Notes: generated by a model not told the origin, from the letters alone. Shown: positions 33,896-44,305, counted from the stretch's first letter. The stretch: DNA of 64,000 nucleotides from Micromonospora vinacea (GCF_015751785.1 NZ_JADOTY010000001.1:7192001-7256000); one strand, 5' to 3'. Program-made: numbers and translations.

Positions 33896-34771
33896 TCAGT
33901 ACGCCAGGCAGACGCACTCGCTCATCAAGGCCCGCACGTTGCGCACGTACGACGGGTTGGGGATGGCCAGTGGCTTCCCCTCCTGCGCCACCGCGCCGTG
34001 CCCGAAGTTGTACGCGGCGATGACCGCGTTGAGCAGGCAGGAATTCAGCTCGCTGGTGCACAGTGCCGGGTCGAGACGGAAGTCGGACTCGAAGTACATG
34101 TCGCCGATGTACTTCGTCGCCCAGGCCAGGTAGGTGGCCCCGAGGTAGGCGTTGTCCCGGTAGGCGTCGATCTTGTAGCTCTTCTCGAACCGCTGGTTCA
34201 TCCAGGTCGCGGTGTCCGGCATCACCTGCAACAGCCCTACCCCACCGTCGCAGGCGTAGATGTTGGACTGCCAACCGCTCTCCTGCCAGGCGGTGGCCTT
34301 GAGCAGTGTGAGCGGGATCGTGATGTCCGGCGCCGAGACCGGCCAGTAGGTGCGGTTGGCCGCGTCGGTCAGCGCCGCCTTCACCTCGGCCCGGGTCGCC
34401 TGGCTGCCCTTGTACGTCGGCTTGCAGGAGCTCGGCGCCGGCTTCGGTGGCGCCGGAGGAACCTCGGTCTCGGTGGGCGGCTTCGCCACCGCACGCGGTT
34501 TCGGCGCCACAGTGGTCGGCTTCTTCGTCGGCTTCGGGGTCGGGGTCGCGCTACGACTCGGCGCGGAACCCATCGCCTCCACGGCGCTCACCGACGGGCT
34601 CGGCTCCCCGCCGGCCTCGTCGGACGGGGCATCCGTCGCCCCGTCGGCGACGGCGACCGGCGCGGCCAGGCCCGATGGGCTCTCCCCCTTGCCGGCGCAG
34701 CCGACCAGCGCGCTCGCCAGCAGGAGCCCGGCGAGCACCGCGGCGGCCAGCCGATCGGTCCGTCGGACCAT
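33896..34771 (-). CDS. Lytic transglycosylase (SLT domain) lipoprotein
   Basis: A 291-residue cell-wall enzyme. MVRRTDRL, a hydrophobic segment and the lipobox ALVGC near 21-25 indicate a lipoprotein signal. A proline/threonine/lysine-rich linker (about 60-120) follows, then an SLT domain: catalytic glutamate in AWQESGWQ near 172-179, GGVGLLQVMP near 187-196 and the AYNFGHG segment near 262-268. It should cleave the glycan strand of peptidoglycan. GGGGGAGG lies eight bases before the ATG. The closing cysteine pair CVC near the C-terminus is unusual. Confidence 0.87.
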   Translation of the reverse strand: MVRRTDRLAAAVLAGLLLASALVGCAGKGESPSGLAAPVAVADGATDAPSDEAGGEPSPSVSAVEAMGSAPSRSATPTPKPTKKPTTVAPKPRAVAKPPTETEVPPAPPKPAPSSCKPTYKGSQATRAEVKAALTDAANRTYWPVSAPDITIPLTLLKATAWQESGWQSNIYACDGGVGLLQVMPDTATWMNQRFEKSYKIDAYRDNAYLGATYLAWATKYIGDMYFESDFRLDPALCTSELNSCLLNAVIAAYNFGHGAVAQEGKPLAIPNPSYVRNVRALMSECVCLAY

Positions 34772-34805
34772 GCCGTTGCCTCCCCCGTGTGGCTGTCGCC
34801 GCACC

Positions 34806-36224
34806 CTAACAAGGTTCCACCGGGCGGCGGTGCCCCTGCGACGGCCGCCGGGCCTGGTCCACCGGGGGCTGACCATTGCCCACCGCCCGGTCCCGGGTCG
34901 CCCACGCGACCATGAACACCACCGTCCAGAGCACACCGAGCAGCACCGCCGCGGCGGTCCCGCTCGCCGTGTCCAACCCCAGGTAGAGCCGCGCGCCGCC
35001 GACACCGAGCACCCCCGCAGCGGCGGCGGTCCAGGCGGCCACGGCCACCGGCCAGTGGGCGCTGCGCGACACCAGCCAGGCCAGGGTGCAGAAGCTCGCC
35101 GCGACCACGGCGTTCTGGGTCGAGAGTGGGGCCGCCTCACCGCCGCCCGGGGCGGTCCCGTTCGGGCCGGTCAGCTCGGCCACCACTGCCAGCACCACCA
35201 ACGGCACGAACGCGCCCACCGTGCCGACCACGCTGAGCAGGTCCGCCCGCCAAGGCCGGTTGCGCCACGCCAGCACCGCCGCCACCAGCGCCACCAACAG
35301 GATCAGCACCGACCCGCGTACCACCGACACCACGACCAGCACGGCGTCGGCGGCGTCCGGCGTCCGTCGGGCAGCGAACCACCCCGCGATGGCGCCGTCC
35401 AACGCGGCCAGCCCACTGTTGCGCACCGCCACCGCGAGCAGACCGGCGATGGCGAGCCCGGCGGCGAACAGCAACAGCAGCCCGGCGGCCAGATTGAGCA
35501 GCAGCGTCCACGCCGGGCCGATCCGCATGGCCACCAGGAAGAACAGCACCCCGTAGCGGGCGGTGAGCCACCGCACCGGGGGCAACGCGCCCGCCCGGGA
35601 CAGCAGCGCGCGCACCGGGTCGGGGTTACGACCCAGCCACCGGCCGACGAGCACCACACCGACCAGGCCGGCCAGCAACAGGAACGCCACCCCGGTGGCC
35701 CGGCCGAGCAGACGGGAGACAGTGTCGTATGACTCACCGGCCAGGTGACCGAGCAGCACCGAGCCGCCCACCCAGGTCACCACCCCGGCCAGGTTCCACA
35801 GGGCGAACCGCCGGTACGGCATGCCGGCCGCTCCGGCCAGCCGGGGCACCAGGGTGCGGGCGAAAGCCACCCACCGGGCGGCGAACACCCCGCGCCCACC
35901 CAGGCGGGCGAGCATGGCGTCGGCGCGGGCCCACCGCTGCGGCCCGACCCGGTGACCCAGCCCGGCGCGCAGCCGGGAGCCGTACCGCCGTCCGGCGCGA
36001 AAGGCCAGCCCATCGCCGAGGACCGCCGCGACGATCATCGCGAGCAACGCCGGCCCGAGCCGCAAGGTACCGTTGTAGGTGAGGAAGCCGACCAGCAGCA
36101 GGGTAGCCTCACCCGGCACGAGCAGGCCGAAGATCACCGCGGTCTCGCCCGCCACGATCAGCGCGGCGACCAGGTAGATCCACAGGGTGGGCAGACCCTG
36201 CACCCAGGTCAGCAGGTCGTGCAC
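34806..36224 (-). CDS. DedA domain fused to a degenerate PAP2 domain
   Basis: A 472-residue polytopic membrane protein. Residues about 1-205 are a DedA/VTT domain with LLVPGEATLLLVG and FARTLVPRLAGAAGMPYRRF, keeping the family's arginine. Residues about 215-455 have the helix pattern of a PAP2 phosphatase, but the catalytic motifs are gone: PSGH is replaced by PLSTQNA near 368-374, and the late SRxxxxxHxxxD reads GARLYLGLDTASG near 408-420 with no histidine. It should therefore be inactive as a lipid phosphatase. The start codon lies 133 bases from divergent typA. Confidence 0.8.
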   Translation of the reverse strand: MHDLLTWVQGLPTLWIYLVAALIVAGETAVIFGLLVPGEATLLLVGFLTYNGTLRLGPALLAMIVAAVLGDGLAFRAGRRYGSRLRAGLGHRVGPQRWARADAMLARLGGRGVFAARWVAFARTLVPRLAGAAGMPYRRFALWNLAGVVTWVGGSVLLGHLAGESYDTVSRLLGRATGVAFLLLAGLVGVVLVGRWLGRNPDPVRALLSRAGALPPVRWLTARYGVLFFLVAMRIGPAWTLLLNLAAGLLLLFAAGLAIAGLLAVAVRNSGLAALDGAIAGWFAARRTPDAADAVLVVVSVVRGSVLILLVALVAAVLAWRNRPWRADLLSVVGTVGAFVPLVVLAVVAELTGPNGTAPGGGEAAPLSTQNAVVAASFCTLAWLVSRSAHWPVAVAAWTAAAAGVLGVGGARLYLGLDTASGTAAAVLLGVLWTVVFMVAWATRDRAVGNGQPPVDQARRPSQGHRRPVEPC

Positions 36225-36357
36225 TCAGGCCCCCGGGACACGGGAGCCAGCATGCCAGCCGGGGGAACCACCGGCACAGCGGTTTCACCATAGATCAGGG
36301 GCACCTGGGGGTGACCCCGACGCAGCCTGCGCGAGCGCAGGCGGAAGGATAGAGGGT

Positions 36358-38226
<1,869 letters not shown>

Positions 38227-38245
38227 CCCACCAGCACCCGAACAC

Positions 38246-38279
38246 CGGGCGCGTCGGCCGCTTGCGGCCGGCGCGCCCG
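38246..38279 (+). terminator. Terminator of typA
   Basis: CGGGCGCG-T-CGGCC pairs with GGCCG-G-CGCGCCCG around a short loop, then TTCGCTTT follows. Placed 19 bases after the typA stop. Confidence 0.75.
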
Positions 38280-38340
38280 TTCGCTTTCCCCCCGACGGGC
38301 ACCCGGGCCCGTCCACAGGTGATCCGCTACGGTCACCGTC

Positions 38341-39192
38341 ATGACCTGGGATGATCTCGACGCCCACCTGGACCGGGTGCCCGGCACCGTCTCCGCGTAC
38401 GTGGGGCGGCTCGACGCGCCGCCGACCTGGACCCGGCACGCGGACGCCGCCCACTACGCCGCGAGCACCATGAAGGTGGCGGTGCTCGCCGCGCTGCACC
38501 GCGCCGCCGAGGCCGGCACCCTGGACCTGGACGCCCCTGTTCCGGTCGTCAACGACTTCGACTCCGCCCAGTCCGGCGTGCCCCGCTTCACGTGCGCGCA
38601 GCCCTATGACAACGACGACGCGGTCTGGGACCGCATCGGCGGCACCGCGACGCTGCGCTGGCTGGCCGACCGGATGATCGTGCGCTCCAGCAACCTCGCC
38701 ACCAACCTCGTCCTCAGCCACGTCGGGCTGCCCGCGGTCGCCGAGGTCTGGGCGCTCGCCGGCGCCCGCACCAGCGTCACCGGCCGCGGCATCGAGGACT
38801 TCGCCGCCCGCGAGGCCGGCATCACCAACACGGTCACCGCCGCCGACCTCGCCGCCCTGCTCGGCGCCCTGGCCACCGGGGCCGACACCCCCGGCCCACT
38901 CGCCTCACCGGCGGCCTGCACCACCATGCTGGACGTCCTGCTCGCCCAGGAACACCGCGAGGACCTCGCCGCCGGCCTGCCCGAGGGCACCCGCATCGCG
39001 CACAAGAACGGGTGGGTACGCGGCGTCCGTCACGGTGCCGGCGTGGTGCTGCCCGACGACGCCCCGCCGTACCTGATCGCCGTCTGCACCACCACCGACC
39101 TGGCCGGGGGCGACGACCAGGTGGAGGACGACGCCTGCCTGCTGCTCGCGCACATCTCGGCGCAGGTCTGGGCCGCCCGCCACCAACTCTGA
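38341..39192 (+). CDS. Class A beta-lactamase-like serine hydrolase
   Basis: A 283-residue penicillin-binding-fold hydrolase. The nucleophile motif SxxK is STMK near 42-45, the second motif is SSN near 117-119 and the third is KNG near 222-224 in place of KTG. No signal peptide is visible at the chosen ATG, so it appears cytoplasmic, and a true secreted beta-lactamase is doubtful; a peptidase or esterase role is possible. TACGGT at 38328-38333, seven bases before the ATG, suggests a leaderless transcript. Confidence 0.8.
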   Translation: MTWDDLDAHLDRVPGTVSAYVGRLDAPPTWTRHADAAHYAASTMKVAVLAALHRAAEAGTLDLDAPVPVVNDFDSAQSGVPRFTCAQPYDNDDAVWDRIGGTATLRWLADRMIVRSSNLATNLVLSHVGLPAVAEVWALAGARTSVTGRGIEDFAAREAGITNTVTAADLAALLGALATGADTPGPLASPAACTTMLDVLLAQEHREDLAAGLPEGTRIAHKNGWVRGVRHGAGVVLPDDAPPYLIAVCTTTDLAGGDDQVEDDACLLLAHISAQVWAARHQL

Positions 39193-39267
39193 CCCGACAG
39201 CCTCGGCGGCGAGGCCAACGCCGCCGACTGCGGCTACGCTGCTCGCACCCCCACCCCGGAGCCGCCG

Positions 39268-39969
39268 ATGCCCCGCAGTCGCACCGTGCTGATCGCCTTC
39301 CTCGTCGTGACGGCCGCGAACCTGCTGGCCAACGCCACCGGCGTCGGCCTGGCCTTCCTGCTCACCAAGCCGCTGCTGATGCCGCTGCTGGCGGCGTACC
39401 TCTGGCGGGTCAGCGCCGAACGCGCGGCCCGACCGGACCGGCTGCTGCTCGCCGCGCTGGCCTTCGCCACCGGCGGCGACGTCGCCCTGATGATCGACGG
39501 CACCTACTGGTTCCTCGCCGGCATGGCCTGCTTCCTCGGCACGCACCTCTGCTACCTCGCGGCCTTCACCCGACACGGCGCCGCGACCGCGCTGCGCCGC
39601 ACGCCGCTGGTCGCCGTCCCCCTGGGGTACGCGGTGCTGACCGTCGTCGCCCTGACCTGGATGTGGGCGGGGCTGACCGACGTCGGGCTGGCCGTACCGG
39701 TGGCCGGCTACGCGATCGCACTGGCCGCCATGGCCACCACCGCCACCACCCAGGGCTGGCGGATCGGTCTCGGCGCCGCGCTCTTCCTCGGCTCCGACCT
39801 GCTGATCGCCGCCGGGGTGGCCGAGGTCGCCCAGCCACCCGGCGCGCCGGTGCTGGTCATGGCGACCTACGCCGCCGGTCAGGCGCTGATCGTCACCGGT
39901 TGGGCCACCCGCGTCGACACACCACCGGGCGCGCCGGTCACTCCAGCAGTTGCACCCGCAGCGCGCTGA
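39268..39969 (+). CDS. Lysoplasmalogenase, YhhN/TMEM86 family
   Basis: A 233-residue membrane protein with about eight hydrophobic segments. The YhhN pattern is clear: TKPLLMPLLAAYL near 30-42, the conserved GGDVALM with an acidic residue near 70-76, then the FLGTHLCYL segment near 90-98 and FLGSDLLIA near 172-180, where the aspartates are the presumed catalytic residues. Members hydrolyse the vinyl-ether bond of lysoplasmalogens, although activity in actinomycetes is not established. Its last 32 bases overlap the convergent phosphatase gene. Confidence 0.85.
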   Translation: MPRSRTVLIAFLVVTAANLLANATGVGLAFLLTKPLLMPLLAAYLWRVSAERAARPDRLLLAALAFATGGDVALMIDGTYWFLAGMACFLGTHLCYLAAFTRHGAATALRRTPLVAVPLGYAVLTVVALTWMWAGLTDVGLAVPVAGYAIALAAMATTATTQGWRIGLGAALFLGSDLLIAAGVAEVAQPPGAPVLVMATYAAGQALIVTGWATRVDTPPGAPVTPAVAPAAR

Positions 39970-40735
39970 GGTCCGAGTCGGTGAGCCCCAACCCGTCGCG
40001 CAGGTACGCGTCGAACGAGCCGTGCACCCGACGCACCTCGGCGTAGCCGGCGTCGAGGTACTCGGCGCGAACCTCCAGCACCGGCAGCACCGCGTCGACG
40101 TCCAGCTCGGGATTCCGCCGTCGCATCGCCTCGACGATCACCGCCCGCAGGCTCTCGGTCAGCTCGTTGTTGCGCAGGTAGTCGGCGCGGATCGCCGCCT
40201 CGTCCACCCCGAGCGCCGTCAACAGGATGACGGTGAGCCAACCGGTGCGGTCCTTGCCAGCCGAGCAGTGGTAGACCAGCGGCAGGTTCTCCGGCTGGGC
40301 CGCCAGCCGCACCGCCTCGGCGAAACCGACCCGCGCCGACTCACCGGTCACGAACCAGCGGTAGATCGCCGCCATCGCCCCCGCCGTGCCCTGCCGGGCC
40401 AGCTCCGCGTACGCGTCCAGGTCGTGACCGAGCAGCACCGCCGAGACGTACGTGAAGACCGGGTGCTCCGGGTCGTGCACCGGCAGGCGCACCACCCGTG
40501 GCTCACCGGCGAACCGGTCCTCCGGGGCGACCGCGATCTCGGTGCCGTCGCGCAGGTCGACCACGCACGCCGGCCCCAGCTTCGCCAGCACCGGTAGGTC
40601 GTCGTCGGTCAGCCGGCCCAGCGCCGGCGTGCGGATCAACTGGCCGACGCGGACCCGCCGCCCGTCCGCGCCGACGAGCCCACCCAGGTCACGTGCGTTC
40701 GGTGCACCCACCAGTTCCCAGCTCTGCCCGGTCAT
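39938..40735 (-). CDS. Tyrosine/dual-specificity protein phosphatase (Y_phosphatase3)
   Basis: A 265-residue phosphatase similar to mycobacterial PtpB. The N-terminal NARDLGGLVGADGRRVRVG near 13-31 is typical, and the catalytic P-loop is HCSAGKDRTG near 156-165 with cysteine and arginine intact. Further helices follow the active site. It could act on phosphotyrosine proteins or phosphoinositides. The 3' end overlaps that of the lysoplasmalogenase gene by 32 bases, tail to tail. Confidence 0.87.
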   Translation of the reverse strand: MTGQSWELVGAPNARDLGGLVGADGRRVRVGQLIRTPALGRLTDDDLPVLAKLGPACVVDLRDGTEIAVAPEDRFAGEPRVVRLPVHDPEHPVFTYVSAVLLGHDLDAYAELARQGTAGAMAAIYRWFVTGESARVGFAEAVRLAAQPENLPLVYHCSAGKDRTGWLTVILLTALGVDEAAIRADYLRNNELTESLRAVIVEAMRRRNPELDVDAVLPVLEVRAEYLDAGYAEVRRVHGSFDAYLRDGLGLTDSDLSALRVQLLE

Positions 40736-40766
40736 CCGGTCTCCCCTCCCGCGGTGGACCTCCGTA

Positions 40767-40772
40767 TAGGGT
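40767..40772 (+). promoter_or_regulatory. -10 box of the epimerase gene, leaderless
   Basis: TAGGGT ends seven bases before the ATG at 40780 with no ribosome-binding site between, so the mRNA probably starts at the AUG. Confidence 0.5.
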
Positions 40773-40779
40773 GCCTGAC

Positions 40780-41877
40780 ATGACGATCTCGGCGGTACGC
40801 ACCCACCGGGTTTCCGCCCCCTTACACACCCCGTTCGTCACCGCACTGCGCCGTACCACCACAGTGGACACCATTGTCGTCGAACTCGTCGACAGCGACG
40901 GCCGATCCGGCTTCGGCGAGGCCCCCCAGGTCTGGCAGGTCACCGGCGCGTCGGTCGCCGGCGCACAGGCGTGTGTCAGCGAGTTGCTCGGCCCGCAGCT
41001 GATCGGCCGTGACCCGGACGACCTGGTGACCCGTTGCGGCGAGGTGCAGCGCGCGGTGGTCGGCAACGAGGCAGCGAAGGCGGCGGTGGACGTCGCCCTG
41101 CACGACCTCGCCGCGCGGCGGCTGGGCGTACCCCTGGTGCGGTTGCTCGGGGGCACCACGCTGCGGGTCCCGACGGACGTGACGCTGGCGGCGGGCGACG
41201 CGGTGGACCTGGCGGCCGCGGCGCGGCAGCGGCAGGCCGACGGCTTCGGCGTGCTCAAGTTGAAGGTCGGCACCGACGCGGCGAGTGACCTGGACCGGGT
41301 GCGGGCGGTACGGGCGGCCGTCGGCCCGGGCATCCGGATCCGGCTGGACGCCAATCAGGGCTGGACGCCCCGGGAGGCGGTGCGGGTGATCCGCGGCATC
41401 GAGGACGCCGGGCTGGACGTGGAGCTGGTCGAGCAGCCGGTGGCCCGCTGGGACCTGGACGGGCTGGCCTGGGTCAGCGACCGGGTGTCAGTGCCGATTC
41501 TCGCCGACGAGGCGGTCTTCGGGGTTCGTGACCTGGTGGAGGTGATCCGTCGCCGGGCCGCCGACCTGGTCAACGTGAAGCTGGCCAAGTGCGGTGGACT
41601 GCATCCGGCCCGCACCCTCCTCGACCTGGCCACCGCCCACGGGCTCGGCACTGTGGTCGGCTCGATGATGGAGAGCCAGGTCGGCATCGGGGCGGCGGCG
41701 AGTCTGGTCGCCGCGTACGGCACGACGGCGGTCGCCGACCTGGACGCCGCCTGGTGGCTGGCCTGGTCACCGGTGCAGGGCGGCATACGCTACGACGGGG
41801 CGACAGTGGTGTTGCCGGATGCCCCTGGCCTGGGCATCTCCGGCCTCGCTGAAGCAAAAGTGCAGGCTCGTGGTTGA
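40780..41877 (+). CDS. Dipeptide epimerase (L-Ala-D/L-Glu epimerase-like), enolase superfamily
   Basis: A 365-residue enzyme of the muconate-lactonizing subgroup. The acid/base lysine motif is LKLKVG near 157-162, metal ligands are DANQGW near 189-194, EQP near 218-220 and DEAVF near 243-247, and the second lysine is in VNVKLAKCGG near 265-274. The late D-x-D in VADLDAAWWL near 321-330 is the feature that binds the amino group of dipeptides in L-Ala-D/L-Glu epimerases. With the following NlpC/P60 peptidase it matches the ykfB-ykfC logic of murein-peptide recycling. Confidence 0.85.
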   Translation: MTISAVRTHRVSAPLHTPFVTALRRTTTVDTIVVELVDSDGRSGFGEAPQVWQVTGASVAGAQACVSELLGPQLIGRDPDDLVTRCGEVQRAVVGNEAAKAAVDVALHDLAARRLGVPLVRLLGGTTLRVPTDVTLAAGDAVDLAAAARQRQADGFGVLKLKVGTDAASDLDRVRAVRAAVGPGIRIRLDANQGWTPREAVRVIRGIEDAGLDVELVEQPVARWDLDGLAWVSDRVSVPILADEAVFGVRDLVEVIRRRAADLVNVKLAKCGGLHPARTLLDLATAHGLGTVVGSMMESQVGIGAAASLVAAYGTTAVADLDAAWWLAWSPVQGGIRYDGATVVLPDAPGLGISGLAEAKVQARG

Positions 41878-41902
41878 TGACTGTCGGTTTCTTTCATAGG
41901 GT
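41874..41902 (+). promoter_or_regulatory. Promoter of the NlpC/P60 gene
   Basis: TTGATG (41874-41879), a 17-base spacer, then TAGGGT (41897-41902) is close to the housekeeping sigma consensus. The -35 overlaps the epimerase stop codon, so the peptidase gene can be transcribed independently. Confidence 0.6.
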
Positions 41903-41935
41903 TCCCTGGACAGCCGACACGATCTGGGGGTTGAC

Positions 41936-42859
41936 GTGGAGCTGCAACCGGGCCGTGAGGCCGTCGTCCGGGTCGCCGTGGCGACGCTGTGGACCTCCCC
42001 CGAGGCGGTCCGCCCGGTCGACTGCCCAGCGCTGACCGCCGGTGTCGACATCCCGACCTGGGTCTCCGGACTGGACACCGACCAGCAGGTCGGTGACTGC
42101 GTGCTGAGCCAACTCCTGCTCGGCGAACGGGTCCTCGTCAGCGAGCTCCGCCCGGACGGCTGGGCCCGGGTCGTCGCCGTCGAACAACCAGCCGCCAAGC
42201 TTGACCCGCGCGGCTACCCGGGCTGGCTGCCCGCCGGGCAGCTGGCCGTCCCCGACCCGGCCCACACCGGCACCGATCACCCGCTGGTGGTCGATGCCAC
42301 TGTCACCGGGCTGCACGCCGCCCCGAACGGGCCGGTGGAGTTGCCCGGCGTCGTCGTCGGCACCCGCCTCGTCCCGGCCGGCCCCGCGCAGGACGGCTGG
42401 CGGCCGGTGCACGTCCCCGGCCGGGCCACGCCGCTCTGGCTGCCGGACGGGCACCTGGTCCCAGCGGCGGCAGCGACGCCGCCCGCCAAGCAGGCGCTCG
42501 CTGTGGCACAGCGACTGCTGGACGTGGTCTACATCTGGGGCGGGCTCTCCGCGCACGGCATCGACTGCTCGGGGCTGGTGCATCTGGCCTGGCGGCGGTT
42601 CGGGGTACTGCTGCCCCGCGACGCCGACGACCAGGCCGTCGCCACGACCCCACTGCCGTTGGGCGCGGAACGCCCCGGCGACCTCTATTTCTTCGCCCGA
42701 CCCGGCCGCAAGATCCACCACATCGGCATCGTCACCGCCACGCCGGGCGACGGCGGTCAGCGCCGGATGCTGCACGCCTGCTACCGGCGGCGGCGGGTCA
42801 TCGAAGAGGAACTGCCGGCCGACCGGACCGCCACGCTGGTCGGCGCGCACCGGGTCTAG
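41936..42859 (+). CDS. NlpC/P60 peptidase, YkfC-like
   Basis: A 307-residue cysteine peptidase. Two SH3-like regions occupy about 1-180, then the NlpC/P60 domain has the catalytic cysteine in GIDCSGLVHLAW near 209-220 and histidine in HHIGIVTA near 261-268. YkfC proteins cleave gamma-D-Glu-diamino acid bonds in cytosolic muropeptides, giving L-Ala-D-Glu for the epimerase encoded just upstream; no signal peptide is present, in agreement. The start is GTG at 41936. The TAG stop is part of the CTAG flank of a MITE. Confidence 0.87.
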   Translation: MELQPGREAVVRVAVATLWTSPEAVRPVDCPALTAGVDIPTWVSGLDTDQQVGDCVLSQLLLGERVLVSELRPDGWARVVAVEQPAAKLDPRGYPGWLPAGQLAVPDPAHTGTDHPLVVDATVTGLHAAPNGPVELPGVVVGTRLVPAGPAQDGWRPVHVPGRATPLWLPDGHLVPAAAATPPAKQALAVAQRLLDVVYIWGGLSAHGIDCSGLVHLAWRRFGVLLPRDADDQAVATTPLPLGAERPGDLYFFARPGRKIHHIGIVTATPGDGGQRRMLHACYRRRRVIEEELPADRTATLVGAHRV

Positions 42860-43020
42860 GGCCTGTTTCATAAGGGCGGTCGAGCCGAGGCGGAGTCCGG
42901 GCGGCGATCCGGCAAGGCGCGGTTTCGTCCGGATACCGGTGTCGTATCCGGACGAAACCGCAACGCCGCCGGTCGTCGTCCGGGCCCGCCGCAGGCCGGC
43001 CAGTTCTTATGAAACAGGCC
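42860..43020. mobile_element. 161-bp MITE with CTAG target duplication
   Basis: Perfect 15-bp terminal inverted repeats (GGCCTGTTTCATAAG and its complement, 42860-42874 and 43006-43020) are flanked on both sides by CTAG (42856-42859 and 43021-43024). The middle holds a perfect 18-bp stem with a 7-base loop (42919-42961), so the element folds into a near-full-length hairpin. It has no ORF and would need a transposase supplied from elsewhere; CTAG-type duplications suggest an IS5-like source. Confidence 0.85.
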
Positions 43021-43047
43021 CTAGGGCGCGTTTCGGAAGCCGCCCTT

Positions 43048-43081
43048 CACCGGCCGGGCGCGTGTCCGCACCCGGCCGGTG
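43048..43081. terminator. Terminator between NlpC/P60 and TerC genes
   Basis: An 11-bp stem (CACCGGCCGGG against CCCGGCCGGTG) with a 12-base loop lies next to the TerC stop, and can serve the convergent genes. Confidence 0.65.
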
Positions 43082-43086
43082 ACCGG

Positions 43087-44085
43087 TCAGCGTCGGGCGT
43101 CGGCCAACTCGCGACGCCGGTCCCGGGAGGACTTGATCAGGCTGGCGGCGGTGGCGATGCCCAGGGTGCCGATGATGACCAGCAGCGACAACCAGATCGG
43201 GATGTGCGGCGCCCAGCCGACGTGCTCGCCACCGTTGATGAACGGCAGCTGGTTGTCGGCCAGCGCCTCCAGCACCAGCTTGACCCCGATGAAGCCGAGC
43301 ACGACGGCCAGGCCGTAGCTCAGGTAGATCAGCCGGTCGAGCAGGCCACCGAGCAGGAAGTAGAGCTGCCGGAGGCCCATCAGCGCGAAGACGTTCGCGG
43401 TGAAGACCAGGTACGGCTCCTGGGTGATGCCGAAGATCGCCGGGATCGAGTCCAGCGCGAAGATCAGGTCAGTGGTGCCGATCGCGATCATCACGATCAG
43501 CATCGGGGTGAACAGCCGCTTGCCGGCCACGTGGGTGGTGAGCTTCGCGCCGTCGTAGTCCTTCGAGATCGGCAGCGCCTTGCGGCTCCACCGGATCAGC
43601 ACGTTCTCGGAGAACTCGTCCTCGTCCGGCTCACCCTGCCGGGCCAGGTTCACCGCAGTGTAGATCAGGAACGCGCCGAAGATGTAGAAGACCCAGGAGA
43701 ACTGCGTGATCAGCGCCGCACCGGCGGCGATGAACCCGCCACGCATCACCAGCGCCAGCACGATGCCGACGAGCAGCACCTTCTGCTGGTACTGCCGAGG
43801 CACCCCGAAGCGGGCCATGATGATCACGAAGACGAAGAGGTTGTCCACCGAGAGGCTGTACTCGGTGAGCCAGCCGGTGTAGAACTGGCCGGCCGCGCTG
43901 GCCCCGGAGGTCAGCCAGACACCCGCGCCGAAGAGCAGGGCGAGACCGACGTAGAAGGCGACCCAGAGGCTCGACTCCCGCACACTCGGCTCGTGCGGGC
44001 GCCGACCAATGATCAACAGGTCGACGAGCAGGACCGCAGTCAGTGCGACAAGCGTCCCCGCCCACACCAATCCGGACACGTCCAA
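43087..44085 (-). CDS. TerC family integral membrane protein (Alx-like, probable Mn2+ exporter)
   Basis: A 332-residue protein with about nine membrane segments. The family's metal-site motifs are present: EYSLSVDNLFVFVIIM near 75-90 and the second acidic helix TTDLIFALDSIPAIFG near 204-219. The start is TTG at 44085 because GGAGGA lies seven bases upstream; an ATG at 44091 is out of frame. A yybP-ykoY-type manganese riboswitch lies in the leader, strongly supporting a role in manganese export, as shown for Alx/MntP-linked TerC proteins. Confidence 0.9.
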   Translation of the reverse strand: MDVSGLVWAGTLVALTAVLLVDLLIIGRRPHEPSVRESSLWVAFYVGLALLFGAGVWLTSGASAAGQFYTGWLTEYSLSVDNLFVFVIIMARFGVPRQYQQKVLLVGIVLALVMRGGFIAAGAALITQFSWVFYIFGAFLIYTAVNLARQGEPDEDEFSENVLIRWSRKALPISKDYDGAKLTTHVAGKRLFTPMLIVMIAIGTTDLIFALDSIPAIFGITQEPYLVFTANVFALMGLRQLYFLLGGLLDRLIYLSYGLAVVLGFIGVKLVLEALADNQLPFINGGEHVGWAPHIPIWLSLLVIIGTLGIATAASLIKSSRDRRRELADARR

Positions 44086-44171
44086 CGTTCATTCCTCCGG
44101 CAGACACGCGGCGTCGGGCACACCGTACGCCCCTGCGGGAGCCGGCGTGCCGCTGTCGCTCACTCTGGTGA

Positions 44172-44305
44172 CTGTCGGAGGTCTCTTCCGCCGTCGCCCC
44201 GAAGTGGGGCGGCGACCTACGGGGCCGGGTCGGGTCACCGTGGTTCCGGCGATCGACCGTGCTGACGACTCCGTTGCGGGGGAATACTCCCCTCCTCGGT
44301 GACCA
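44172..44305 (-). promoter_or_regulatory. Probable yybP-ykoY (Mn2+) riboswitch
   Basis: On the minus strand the leader contains GAGGAGGGGAGTATTCCCC, then GTCGTCAGCAC, a central GC hairpin (GTCGCCGCCCC/GGGGCGACGGC) and finally AGAGACCTCC, about 85 bases before the TerC start. The GGGGAGTA, GTCGTCAG and AGACCTC blocks in this order are hallmarks of the yybP-ykoY class, and the GGAGG/CCTCC ends can pair as P1. Assigned by eye, without a covariance model. Confidence 0.7.
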
